Shown: positions 1-10,151, counted from the first letter of the stretch. The stretch: DNA of 47,872 nt from a bacterium (GCA_028819345.1 JAPPLW010000102.1:1-47872), one strand, 5' to 3'. Notes: generated from the letters alone by a model not told the origin. Numbers and translations are program-made.

Positions 1-92
1 TCATCCTCGTGATCGTGGTCGGCGTGATCGTCGTCGTCCTCATCCTCGTGATCGTGGTCGGCGTGATCGTCGTCGTCCTCATCCTCGTGATC
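1..92. repeat. 39-bp tandem repeat coding for a 13-residue His/Asp unit
   Basis: Copies run 1-39, 40-78 and a partial copy 79-92, with identical bases over the visible part. On the minus strand each unit encodes HADHDHEDEDDDD. The period is a multiple of three, so copy-number changes would keep the lipoprotein in frame. The array probably continues to the left. Confidence 0.85.
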
Positions 93-251
93 GTCGGTTG
101 TCGGGGGGGCGGAGGTGGTCGTCGCCTCGGCCGCTGCAGTGGTGGCCACCGCGGCGTCGGTCGCCTCATCGCTCGCTTCCTCTCCGCCGCAAGCCGCGGC
201 CATCACCAGCGCCAGGGCCGCCACCAGGGTCAGTGCCAGTCGTCTAGGCAT
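1..251 (-). CDS. Histidine/aspartate-rich metal-binding lipoprotein, N-terminal part only
   Basis: Only the first about 83 codons lie in the window; the gene runs off the left edge. The ATG at 251 is preceded by GGAGG eight bases upstream. The protein opens with a lipoprotein signal (MPRRLALTLVAALALVMAAC, lipobox MAAC near residue 20), then a short Ala/Thr-rich linker, then repeats of the 13-residue unit HADHDHEDEDDDD. His/Asp-rich stretches of this kind are typical of zinc or manganese ABC-transporter solute-binding proteins (ZnuA type) and of periplasmic metal chaperones. A Fur/Zur-type palindrome lies 47-67 bases upstream, which supports metal-dependent control. Seen: the signal peptide, the metal-ligand repeat and the operator. 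Inferred: zinc or another divalent metal as substrate. The catalytic or binding core is outside the window, so the family is not proven. Confidence 0.7.
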   Translation of the reverse strand, partial: MPRRLALTLVAALALVMAAACGGEEASDEATDAAVATTAAAEATTTSAPPTTDDHEDEDDDDHADHDHEDEDDDDHADHDHED

Positions 252-297
252 CTTCTAAGTCCTCCATTCGATGGATCATGATTGCTAGTCCCAGAAA

Positions 298-318
298 TGA
301 TAATGATTATCATTATCA
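298..318. promoter_or_regulatory. Perfect Fur/Zur-family operator palindrome
   Basis: The arms TGATAATGAT and ATCATTATCA are exact inverted copies around a single central T. The inner bases nearly match the classic 19-bp Fur box (GATAATGATAATCATTATC), and TAATGATTATCA also resembles Zur boxes. It sits between the divergent starts of the metal-binding lipoprotein (251, minus) and the ABC transporter pair (399, plus), so one site could repress both. Iron or zinc as the co-repressor cannot be decided from sequence; the His-rich lipoprotein favours zinc. Confidence 0.85.
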
Positions 319-398
319 GTTATCCGGCATCATAACCACATTGACCTTGACCGTGCCGATCTTCCGGCGCGGAGGCGCGGAAACCAGGGGGGCCACTC

Positions 399-2131
399 AT
401 GATGATCCACCGGCGCATCGTGGGGCTGACTGCAGGCGTGCGTCGGCTCCTGGCTCTCTCGGTCGCGCTTGGCCTTGCCATCTCAGCCACCTGGGTCGCC
501 CAGGGTGTGTTCATCGCGCTCGTCGTGCGGCGTATCCTCGATGGCGGCGGCTGGACGGCGATTGCCGGCTTCGTGGCCGCCGTCGCCGGCCTCACTTTGG
601 TTCGCGCGGCGCTGCTCTTAGCCCGCGAAGTCCTGGCGAAGAAGGTCGCCGCGGTCGTGAAGACCAAGCTGCGGCGCCGGTTGTTCGCTCAGTTGCTCCT
701 GCTCGGACCCGGTTACCTGGAGCACACTGAGACGGGCAAGGTGCAATCGACCCTGGTGGATGGGGTCGAGGCGCTCGAGGCGTATGTTGGCTACTACCTG
801 CCCCAGGCCGTGGTGTCGGTGGTCGTTCCCATCGGCATCGTCGGCGGCATCGTGTCGCTCGATCCGCTCATCGGCATTGTCGTCCTGGCCTGTGCGCTGG
901 CGGTGCCGCTCATCCCCCGGATCTGGGACCGCATCCTGGGAGAATACGGCCAGCGGCACTGGGCGGCGTATTCGTCGCTGGACGCCCAGTTTGTCGACTC
1001 CATGCAGGGCATGGTCACTCTGAAAGCGCTCAATGCGAGCGAACGGCGAGGGGTAGAACTCCGCAGCGCGAGCCATGCTCTCTACCGCGCCACCATGGCA
1101 CAACTCTCGATCTCGATGATCCGCAACGGACTGGTCGGGTTCGCGATGAGCGCCGGCGTGGCCCTGGCGGTCGGTATCGGAAGCTTCCAGGTGGCTGCCG
1201 GTGAGTTGGGCATCGCCGCGCTGCTCATCATCCTTTTCCTCTCCGCCGAGTGCTTTCGGCCTCTTGTCGAATTGGATGTCTACTGGCATGCCGGCTACAT
1301 GGGAATCTCGGCTTCGACCGGCATCTTCGAGTTGCTCGACGCCCAACCGGGGGTCAATGACGCGGCAGCCGAGCCGGCCGACGTCGCCGCATCGCTCGGC
1401 GGACCGATCGCCCTCCGCAATGTCACCTTCCGTTACTCGAATGAGGCGCGCCCGGCGCTGGCGGATGTGTCCCTGGAGATTGGGGAGGGCGAGACCGTGG
1501 CCATCGTTGGGCCCTCCGGCGCCGGCAAGACCACCATCGCATCGCTCCTTCTCCGGTTCTTCGATCCGCAGGAGGGCGGGCTGACATTCGGCGAATTCGG
1601 CTTCCGCGACGTTCCCCTGGACGACCTGCGGCGTCACATCGGCTACGTCTCCCAGGACACGTACCTGTTCTATGGGACCATCGAGGACAATCTCCGGATC
1701 GGTCGGCCGGAAGCCACGCCCGAAGAGATCAGGGACGCTGCGGAGAAGGCGAACATCCACGCCTTCATCCGGTCGCTTCCCGATGGCTACGGAACCATCG
1801 TCGGCGAGCGCGGCGCCAAGCTCTCGGGCGGCGAACGCCAGCGCATCGCCATCGCCCGCGCCCTCCTGAAGGATGCGCCGGTGCTCATTCTCGATGAGGC
1901 CACCTCGAACCTCGACAGCGCCAACGAGGCGGCGATCCGCCAGGCGCTCAGCCTCCTCACCCGGGGGCGGACCACCATCGTCATCGCCCATCGCCTCTCA
2001 TCGGTCGTCCACGCCGACCGCATCGTGGTCCTCGACAACGGCCGGGTGGCGGAATCGGGCCGGCATGAGGATCTGGTGTCGCGCGATGGCCACTACTCGC
2101 AGTTGGTCCGCGCCCAGCGGGAGGGCGCCGC

Positions 2132-2135
<4 letters not shown>
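399..2135 (+). CDS. ABC transporter half, fused permease and ATPase (CydD-like)
   Basis: A 578-residue half-transporter. Six hydrophobic helices occupy about residues 20-300 (type I exporter fold; the VDSMQGMVTLKAL stretch resembles CydD). The nucleotide-binding domain follows, with Walker A GPSGAGKTT at 371-379, a signature LSGGERQR near 475, Walker B VLILDEATS near 495 and an H-loop IAHR. The start ATGATG at 399 follows AGGGGGG. The stop overlaps the next gene (ATGA), so the two halves are translationally coupled and probably form a heterodimer in the inner membrane. The family includes CydDC (thiol/heme export) and IrtAB/YbtPQ-type siderophore importers, which use the same exporter fold. 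The upstream Fur/Zur palindrome suggests metal or metallophore transport; that is inference. Confidence 0.88.
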
Positions 2136-3943
<1,808 letters not shown>

Positions 3944-4035
3944 GCGCTTCGATCCCGACGCGACGTGCGGTTGAGTGAGTTCGAGTTGGTGGGTGCGGTC
4001 ACGGCAAGGCCGTAGATCTTTCTGCGGGTTCCCGC

Positions 4036-4041
4036 TACAGT
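4036..4041 (+). promoter_or_regulatory. Candidate -10 box TACAGT of a leaderless promoter
   Basis: TACAGT ends 6 bases before the GTG start at 4048 and no Shine-Dalgarno motif lies in between. This is the spacing expected if transcription starts at the start codon. No clear -35 element is visible. Confidence 0.45.
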
Positions 4042-4047
4042 CCGTAA

Positions 4048-6684
4048 GTGTTCCGCAGGCTGATTGTCGCGACCTTCCTGGTGGGCCTGGTCCCCGCCAT
4101 CGCCGCTGATGCCCACCACACGCCCGGGTTTGACTTTCAGGGCGCGGGATGGGGCCATGGCGTCGGCATGGGCCAGTGGGGCGCCCGCGGGCAAGCGCTG
4201 GAGGACCCCGCCAAGGCGGGGGAGGACATCGCCGCCCACTACTTCCCGGGCTCGGATCCGGCCTCCCTGGGGGACCTCTCTCTTCCCAGCGATCTGTTGC
4301 GAACACTGGGCAAACCGCTGTGGGTCAATCTGGCTTCCCAGGTCACCCTGCTGGAGTTCACCGCGGTGGGCGGCCCGTTGGACCTGTGTCTGGCCGGGGA
4401 CGGCGAGGGTCCCTGCCCCAAGCCCCAGCACCCCCGGTCGGGCGAGCGATGGGAGTTCCGCCGCATCGCCGCCGGCCGTTGCGGTTTCTTCCACGGGGGC
4501 GAGTTGCAGGGTACGGCGGGCGATTGCCAGGCTTCCATCTCGTGGCCCGACGCCAAGGGGGTCCGGCTCCGCCACGGGGAGGGCAGGGACAAGCCGTGCT
4601 TAGCCCGGGCCCGCGAGGAGTGCGAGTACCGGCACGGGGAGTTGAAGATGCGCGACGACCCGGTCGAGACCGGGTTCCACGTGGTGCTGGCGGTCGGGCT
4701 CGAGGACTATCTGAGGGGCGTCGCCGAACTTCCCGACGACTGGACCGAACCGGGTGTGAACGAGGCCCAGGCGGTCACCGCCCGCTCCTACGCCGCCTTC
4801 AAGTTCTTCCTGTGGGAGACCAGGACCCGTCCCGCCGATCCCGACGAAGACCCCGGGATCAATGACTCCCGCAAGGACAGTTGCTGGTGCCATCTCTACG
4901 ACAGCTGGCGCGACATCAACTACATCGGCTGGACGAAGGAGGCCCGATCGGCCTCGCAACCCTGGCTCGACGGGGTGGAGACCACCAGGGACCGGGTGCT
5001 CGCCTACTTCGGCAACGACTGGGAGAGGGTCACCAAGGGCGGGATCGTGCAGACGTTCTTCTCCGCCTCCTCCGGTGGGATCACCCGCAGCAACGTGTAC
5101 GGGTTCCGCACCGTCCGGGACGGCAACACCTCGGCCCGGGAGTGGCCCTACCTGAGACGGGTCGCCGATCCATGGGATGTCGACCCGGCAGTAGGCAACC
5201 CGCACGCTTCTTGGGAGGAACGGGTGAACGCGGCGGACATCGCAAGATGGCTGGGATGGGATGAGGTGACAGAAGCGGTCCTGGTGGCGAGAGCGTCCGC
5301 GTCCTCGCCCACCCAGGTCCTATTCCGGGGGGTCCGCAACAGCCAAGATGCGTCGGTCACGATAGCCGGGGACGGGTTGCGGACCGCCCTGGGTCTCAAG
5401 TCCTCCAACATCACCGCCATCGACGGAGTGGCCCCGGCCGATCCCACCCCGAGCGACGCCGACGGGGAGGAGAAGCCCCCCGAACCGGACGCCTTCGAGG
5501 ACGATGCCGGCGACTTCCACGAACCGTCCATCAACCAACTGGCAGCCATGGGCGTTCTGGACCGCACCGAGTGCGGCGAGCGGCGCATCTGCCCCGACGA
5601 ACCTCTCCTGCGCTGGGTGATGGCAGTGTGGATGATCCGGATCCTCGACCAGGTTCCCGACTCCTTCGAAGCCGTCACGCGGTTCGAGGATGTGCAGCCC
5701 GACTCCTGGTGGACGCCGTACGTGGAACGCCTGGCCGAGATAGGCGTGACCAAGGGCTGCAACACCGACCCCTTGGAATACTGCCCCGACCAGCCGGTCA
5801 CGCGAGCGGAGATGGCCAGCTTCCTGGTCCGAGCCTTCAACCTGCCTCCTGCCTCTCTGGCGGGATTCACCGACACCGCGGGCAACACCCACCAACCCGA
5901 CATCGACGCACTGGCCGCAGCACGAGTCACCAAGGGATGTGAAACCGCTCCGCTCCGTTACTGTCCGGAACGACCGGTCTCGCGGGCGGAGATGGCCACC
6001 TTCCTGACCCGAGCCCTGGGTCTCATCGACTCGACCCCTGCCCTGGAGCCGGCCCGGTTCGATTTCTCATTCGAGCTCGGCTCCGAGGGCTGGGGGGTCG
6101 GCTTTGCGGACCTACCGGCGGACTATGACCCGTCGATCTACGAATTGGACAGCGGGCACCGCGCCCTGCCAGAGGGTCTCCATGGCGCAGGCATTTACAT
6201 TCAGGGACACAACCGCAGCGACGACCTGTTCATGTACCTGAAGCGACGAGTGGACGGCTTGGTCCCGGGAGCCTCGTACGAGGTGGCGGTGACTGTAGAA
6301 CTGGCGACCAACGTTGCGGCTGGACTGATCGGGATAGGCGGCTCCCCCGGAGAGAGCGTTTTCGTGAAGGCGGGAGCCTCCACCGTCGAACCGACCACCG
6401 TGATCGACAGCATCGGCCATTCCAGGATGAACATCGACAAGGGCAACCAGTCCCGGGGCGGGACGCAGATGGTGGTGATCGGCGACGTGGCCCATCCCGA
6501 CGTGTCAGACAGCGAGTTTCGCATCAAGACCCTTGATAACTCCGGCTCTCCCGTGATCGTGGACGCCGACAGCGCGGGGAGCGCATGGCTCATCGTGGGC
6601 ACCGACTCCGGCTTCGAAGGCTTCACCCGCCTGTACTACGACCGTATCGCCTACCGGCTCACACCGATCGAGCCATCAAGCTGA
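4048..6684 (+). CDS. Secreted SpoIID/LytB-domain protein with SLH-like repeats
   Basis: An 878-residue exported protein. A signal peptide (FRRLIVATFLVGLVPAIA) precedes a SpoIID/LytB domain, recognised by GAGWGHGVGMGQWGARG near residue 30 and EAQAVTARSYAAFKF near 240. SpoIID proteins are peptidoglycan lytic transglycosylases or LytB amidase enhancers. Residues about 490-660 hold two clear SLH-like repeats and one weaker one, each with paired cysteines (GVTKGCNTDP..YCPDQPVTRAEMASFL), the form common in Acidimicrobiia surface proteins; they probably bind the cell wall. Residues about 671-878 form a beta-rich domain (GWGVGFADLPADYDPSIYELDSG) that I do not recognise. Role inferred: cell-wall-attached peptidoglycan remodelling. 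The GTG start gives a good signal peptide and lies just after a -10-like box. Confidence 0.82.
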   Translation: MFRRLIVATFLVGLVPAIAADAHHTPGFDFQGAGWGHGVGMGQWGARGQALEDPAKAGEDIAAHYFPGSDPASLGDLSLPSDLLRTLGKPLWVNLASQVTLLEFTAVGGPLDLCLAGDGEGPCPKPQHPRSGERWEFRRIAAGRCGFFHGGELQGTAGDCQASISWPDAKGVRLRHGEGRDKPCLARAREECEYRHGELKMRDDPVETGFHVVLAVGLEDYLRGVAELPDDWTEPGVNEAQAVTARSYAAFKFFLWETRTRPADPDEDPGINDSRKDSCWCHLYDSWRDINYIGWTKEARSASQPWLDGVETTRDRVLAYFGNDWERVTKGGIVQTFFSASSGGITRSNVYGFRTVRDGNTSAREWPYLRRVADPWDVDPAVGNPHASWEERVNAADIARWLGWDEVTEAVLVARASASSPTQVLFRGVRNSQDASVTIAGDGLRTALGLKSSNITAIDGVAPADPTPSDADGEEKPPEPDAFEDDAGDFHEPSINQLAAMGVLDRTECGERRICPDEPLLRWVMAVWMIRILDQVPDSFEAVTRFEDVQPDSWWTPYVERLAEIGVTKGCNTDPLEYCPDQPVTRAEMASFLVRAFNLPPASLAGFTDTAGNTHQPDIDALAAARVTKGCETAPLRYCPERPVSRAEMATFLTRALGLIDSTPALEPARFDFSFELGSEGWGVGFADLPADYDPSIYELDSGHRALPEGLHGAGIYIQGHNRSDDLFMYLKRRVDGLVPGASYEVAVTVELATNVAAGLIGIGGSPGESVFVKAGASTVEPTTVIDSIGHSRMNIDKGNQSRGGTQMVVIGDVAHPDVSDSEFRIKTLDNSGSPVIVDADSAGSAWLIVGTDSGFEGFTRLYYDRIAYRLTPIEPSS

Positions 6685-6804
6685 CCGCGCTAAAACCCGG
6701 GAAAGACCAGAAGCCGAACTGGACGGCAGCCCGGAGAGTCCCTAGTAGTGGTCACTCGCCGAGACACTCTCTAAGTGGTGTGTGATCCGTGTTTTGGGCC
6801 ACTT

Positions 6805-8676
6805 CTAGTGGTCGGTGCGGTAAAGGTGGCGGATGTCCCACAACGCGTAGAGGGTCGGGATGGAGTTGCCGAAGACGTTGCGTGTCGCGGTAAGCCGCTC
6901 AGCCAGCGACGTGTAGATGAGGGGCACGTTCTCCGCTGCGATTTCCTGGGCTTTGCGATAGTGCGCCACCCGTGTCGCATGGTCGAGTTCCTGGCTGCCC
7001 AACACGTACAGTTCGTCGATGTCGGCCTCCCAACCGCTGGCCGGCTCGGACTGGTTGGGGTGCCACAGGTGGAGATCTCCGCTGCTGTGCCAGGTGCCGA
7101 TGCCGCTGTAGGGATCCGAGCCGCCGCTCAACCCTATGACCACGGCCTCCCAATCGTACGTGCTGGTCAACTGGCCGACCAGTTCCCCGAATTCGATGGC
7201 CGTGTAGTCGACGTCGAGTCCTATAGCCTCCATTCCCTCATAGATGATCCGAGTGGCCTCCTGACGAACGGTGTTGCCGGTGTTGGTCACAAGGGTGAAC
7301 TCGATCGCATTGCCGTCGGAGTCCTCGCGGACGCCATCGCCGTCGGTGTCGATCCAACCCAGGCTGTCGAGGATCTCGTTGGCCTTGTCAAGGTCGTAGG
7401 GGTAGGTACGGACGTCAGGGTTGTGGAAGTCTCCAGCCGCCGGGCTTATGGAGGACCACTGCGTATAGCCCAGACCGTGCTGCACCCCGTCGATGATGGC
7501 GTCCTTGTCGACGCTGTGAGCCACGGCTTGGCGGAACTGCAGGTTGGTGAACCAGTCCAGCTTGGGGCCAGCCACGAAGGGCTCGCCGGTGTCGGGGCTC
7601 TGACCGGGATTCATGTTGAATGCGAGGAACGTCGTGCCGAAGCCAGGCCCCCGACGGTGGATCGTGAAGTTGTGCTCGTCCTGTAAAGGCTCCAATTCGG
7701 CGTACTCCTCGCCCAGCACCCCATGCACATCCGACTCGCCGGCCAGGAAACTGGCAAGCTCGGCATCCAAGTCCTCAACGATGATGTGGACAACACTGTC
7801 GAGGTACGGCAGGCGGTTTCCCTCGTCGTCAGTCAGCCAGTAGTTGGGACTGCGGGCCATGACCACCCGCTCCCCGGGCCTGTAGCTCCCGATAGTGAAC
7901 GGCCCGGTACCAACAATCTCAGCCGGGTCGGTGTCAATGCCCCAAGTGTCGATGAACGTTCCGTCGTCGACGTGCTTCTCGAGGATGTGACGCGGGTAGA
8001 TTGCCGTGCCCAACGACCGCAAGAACGGGGCGAACGGGACCGGGAGCGTAAACGCGACGGTGTGATCGTCGACCACAGCCACGCTCATACGGCTCTCCTG
8101 CCATGCGCCATCATCGTCCATATGTCGGAACTCGAAGGTTGAGCGACTGCTAGCCGGAATCTCGTCGTTGTAGATGATCCGATTGAAGGTGAAATCCACG
8201 TCGTGGGCGGTGAAGGGCTCGCCGTCGTGCCATTCGACGTCCCGGCGCAAATGGAAGGTCCAAGTCAGGCCGTCGTCAGAGTGCTCCCAGGACTCGGCCA
8301 ACGCCGGTTCGACCAGGTCGGTCAGCCAGGAAGTCTCGGTGAGGCCCTCGAAGACATACCCCAACACGTTCGATGAGGACGAGTCATTGGAGATGGCCAG
8401 GTTGAAGGTGAGCGGCTCGGAGATCGTGGCGATAGTGAGCGTGCCCCCGCGCCTGCCAATCGAGTATTTGAACTGGTCGGCATTTCTCTTCAGGCGATCC
8501 ACTATGGAGGCGTCTGGGGGCGCCGCTGCATCGCCGCCGTCGACCGCCTCTGTCTCACCGGCTGACACCCCATCTACGACCTGAACGTCGGCGTCCTGTC
8601 CATCCGAGCAACTGACCAGCAAAAACACCGCAAGAGCCATCAACATCCCCAACACGAACTGGAGCCCTGGTCTCAC
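6805..8676 (-). CDS. Peptide/oligopeptide-type ABC transporter solute-binding lipoprotein (family 5)
   Basis: A 623-residue lipoprotein from the GTG at 8676 (VRPGLQFVLGMLMALAVFLL, lipobox LVSC). A TTG 27 codons earlier would spoil the signal peptide. The mature protein has the family 5 solute-binding layout: a lobe I start with GGTLTIATISEPLTFNLA, the family-typical WTFHLRRDVEWHDGEPFTAHDVDF, and the hinge-region block FRQAVAHSVDKDAIIDGV. Members bind oligopeptides, dipeptides, nickel or sugars outside the membrane and deliver them to a DppBCDF/OppBCDF permease. No permease or ATPase gene is adjacent, so this is an orphan binding protein here. An acidic linker (DGVSAGETEAVDGGDAAAPPD) joins lipid anchor and domain. 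Ligand unknown. Confidence 0.85.
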   Translation of the reverse strand: MRPGLQFVLGMLMALAVFLLVSCSDGQDADVQVVDGVSAGETEAVDGGDAAAPPDASIVDRLKRNADQFKYSIGRRGGTLTIATISEPLTFNLAISNDSSSSNVLGYVFEGLTETSWLTDLVEPALAESWEHSDDGLTWTFHLRRDVEWHDGEPFTAHDVDFTFNRIIYNDEIPASSRSTFEFRHMDDDGAWQESRMSVAVVDDHTVAFTLPVPFAPFLRSLGTAIYPRHILEKHVDDGTFIDTWGIDTDPAEIVGTGPFTIGSYRPGERVVMARSPNYWLTDDEGNRLPYLDSVVHIIVEDLDAELASFLAGESDVHGVLGEEYAELEPLQDEHNFTIHRRGPGFGTTFLAFNMNPGQSPDTGEPFVAGPKLDWFTNLQFRQAVAHSVDKDAIIDGVQHGLGYTQWSSISPAAGDFHNPDVRTYPYDLDKANEILDSLGWIDTDGDGVREDSDGNAIEFTLVTNTGNTVRQEATRIIYEGMEAIGLDVDYTAIEFGELVGQLTSTYDWEAVVIGLSGGSDPYSGIGTWHSSGDLHLWHPNQSEPASGWEADIDELYVLGSQELDHATRVAHYRKAQEIAAENVPLIYTSLAERLTATRNVFGNSIPTLYALWDIRHLYRTDH

Positions 8677-8864
8677 ATCCGGAACTCTAACGCCAAGGTC
8701 GGCCGGGGTGAACGGATGAAGGCCCGAGGCCCGAAACGACCAAACACCCCAAACCAAGGGGAAAGACGGCCTATCAGTGTCCTAAATCGCCAACGATTGG
8801 AAAAAGGCCGCCAACAGTTATAGGTAGGTGGGTCCGTCCGTCCGTTGGTCGGTCGGTCGGTGGG

Positions 8865-8930
8865 CAGTTTGCCACCACCCCTGACCAGGGGCTTAACAGG
8901 GGGTCTGGCGAGGACACCACAATTGGTGAG
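8865..8930. repeat. Dispersed non-coding repeat, copy A
   Basis: The segment beginning CAGTTTGCCACCACC aligns along its whole length with 10255-10316 (CAGTTTGCCACAACC), including shared GGACAC-ACAAT near the end. Most bases agree, with small indels. The two copies flank the coiled-coil gene pair in the same orientation. Confidence 0.65.
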
Positions 8931-8957
8931 AGGGGGGACACCACAATTGGTGAGAGG
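8912..8957. promoter_or_regulatory. Tandem 22-bp direct repeat, probable operator
   Basis: Two identical copies, 8912-8933 and 8936-8957, start GGACACCACAATTGGTGAG and are set 24 bases apart. Each contains the inverted half-sites CACCA and TGGTG around CAAT. The second copy covers the expected -35 position of the promoter whose -10 is TAGCGT at 8967-8972, so a protein bound here would control the gene at 9007. Confidence 0.55.
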
Positions 8958-9006
8958 CGAATCTTGTAGCGTATTCTCATCATTGGAGACCGGAGGACCA
9001 AGAACC

Positions 9007-9603
9007 ATGAGACGTCCACCCCTGGGAACACTCCTCGCGGTCCTATTGGTACTAGCAGTGGTCGTATACGGCAACTGCGATGTTGGCAACGAAAACGACA
9101 TTGAAGACGGAGGGGTGATTGGGACTCCTCGGAGCGCGGGGTGGGCTGCTCAGATCGCGGCGTTGAACGAAGCGAACGATGCGCTTGGCGAACTCGCCGA
9201 TGCTACTCGGGAGAGGGCACTGGCTGTTCAAAGGACCGCAGAGCGGGCTCTAGCCATCTGGGAAGCGGTTGCGGGAGAAGGCGGTGATGGAGGAGCGACG
9301 GGGGCCGATCCCGAGGGCATCCAGGATGCTTTGGAAAAGGCAAACCTGGCAGAAACCGCCGCGGTGACGGCAACCGCCAGAGTCATGGCTGTAAAGACCT
9401 TGGTGGAGTGGACATGGGACCTCTTTCCTGACAGCAGAACTATGGACACTTCACAAGATGCCTACGACATTGCTTCCGCGGCTAGTCGCCGGATCCAGGC
9501 TGCGGCTGCCAGAGCCCAGTCTGCGGCTGCCAAGGCACTGGCTGCGGCTGCTGATGCCGAGGCTGCCATTGTGAACATTGCCGACATCTCGTTAGAGGAC
9601 TAA
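9007..9603 (+). CDS. Alanine-rich coiled-coil envelope protein, family not recognised
   Basis: 198 residues from the ATG at 9007, chosen because CGGAGGA lies nine bases upstream and because the protein then begins with an export signal (MRRPPLGTLLAVLLVLAVVVYGNC). The Cys at about residue 24 could be lipidated, though YGNC is a poor lipobox. The rest is almost wholly helical: an N-terminal heptad-rich segment (AQIAALNEANDALGELADATRERALAV), a Gly-rich break, then a long Ala-rich helix (AASRRIQAAAARAQSAAAKALAAAADAEAA) like bacterial outer-envelope or fibre-forming coiled coils (Lpp-like). It is paralogous to the next gene: ALEKANLAETAAVTATARVMA here, ALEKAVLAETASSTAKARVIA there. No function is assigned. 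Confidence 0.72.
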   Translation: MRRPPLGTLLAVLLVLAVVVYGNCDVGNENDIEDGGVIGTPRSAGWAAQIAALNEANDALGELADATRERALAVQRTAERALAIWEAVAGEGGDGGATGADPEGIQDALEKANLAETAAVTATARVMAVKTLVEWTWDLFPDSRTMDTSQDAYDIASAASRRIQAAAARAQSAAAKALAAAADAEAAIVNIADISLED

Positions 9604-9611
9604 GGAGGGGC

Positions 9612-10151
9612 ATGAAACAGCCACACCTAGCGGTGCTTCTTCTGCTCTTCCTGTGTCTTTGGTCGGTTGCCTGCGGCTGGGACGAAAGACCCGACTTCGC
9701 GCGGTTTGTGGAACTGGAAAACCAGATCCGAACAATGAACGAAGCCGCCGATGCTGTCCAGGAAGATGCGCGCGGTGTCCGACAGGCCGCAGAGAGTGCA
9801 AGAGCTTCCTGGGAGACAACCCGACGAAACCACCAACAAGAAATTCCCCAAGAGGTAGAGCGCGCATTGGAAAAAGCAGTCCTGGCAGAAACCGCCTCAT
9901 CCACAGCAAAAGCCCGAGTCATAGCCGCGGAGATCACAGCCGGCTGGGTAAGGGAAGTGTGGCTGTCGTCGCCAAGACCCCACTACATAGCCCCTCCTAC
10001 CTCTTCTGAATTCCTGGATAGGATCCAAGCTCGGCTCGTGCAGTCCCAGTCCGCTGCTCACAAGGCTCTCCAACACACCGAAACCGCTGTAGCCCGAGCC
10101 CAAACCGCACTCCTGGAAGCCCAAACCGCCGTCGGTACAAACACCCCATGA
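9612..10151 (+). CDS. Coiled-coil lipoprotein, paralogue of the preceding gene
   Basis: 179 residues. The signal peptide (MKQPHLAVLLLLFLCLWSV) ends in a clear lipobox, VAC, so the mature protein is membrane-anchored at Cys21 or thereabouts. The body is helical, with heptads in FVELENQIRTMNEAADAVQEDARGVRQAAESARAS and a C-terminal Ala/Gln-rich helix (SAAHKALQHTETAVARAQTALLEAQTAV). It starts eight bases after the previous stop with AAGGAGGGG as ribosome site, so the two are co-transcribed. Their matching middle block suggests duplication of an ancestral gene and perhaps heteromeric coiled-coil pairing. No known family is recognised. Confidence 0.75.
   Translation: MKQPHLAVLLLLFLCLWSVACGWDERPDFARFVELENQIRTMNEAADAVQEDARGVRQAAESARASWETTRRNHQQEIPQEVERALEKAVLAETASSTAKARVIAAEITAGWVREVWLSSPRPHYIAPPTSSEFLDRIQARLVQSQSAAHKALQHTETAVARAQTALLEAQTAVGTNTP

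Larger units (their letters stand above)
8677..9006. other. 330-bp intergenic region with microsatellites, repeat element A and a promoter
   Basis: Between divergent genes. It holds short CCGT and GGTC tandem runs (about 8834-8863), repeat element A (8865-8930), a tandem 22-bp repeat (8912-8957), a -10-like TAGCGT (8967-8972) and the ribosome site of the next gene (CGGAGGA at 8991). No extra gene is convincing; the open frame running through it from 8845 is the upstream extension of the 9007 gene. Confidence 0.7.

Noticed and set aside
6772-6805. AAGTGG/CCACTT inverted repeat between convergent genes as a terminator
   Set aside because: The arms are only six bases with a 22-base loop, and there is no T-run.
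8834-8863. CCGT and GGTC short tandem runs as a CRISPR or origin signal
   Set aside because: Units are only four bases, there are no spacers, and no dnaA-box or parS-like sequences lie nearby.
8845-9006. Upstream extension of the 9007 gene to a GTG or TTG start
   Set aside because: It would translate the repeat element and promoter, remove the signal peptide from the N terminus, and ignore the good ribosome site at 8991.
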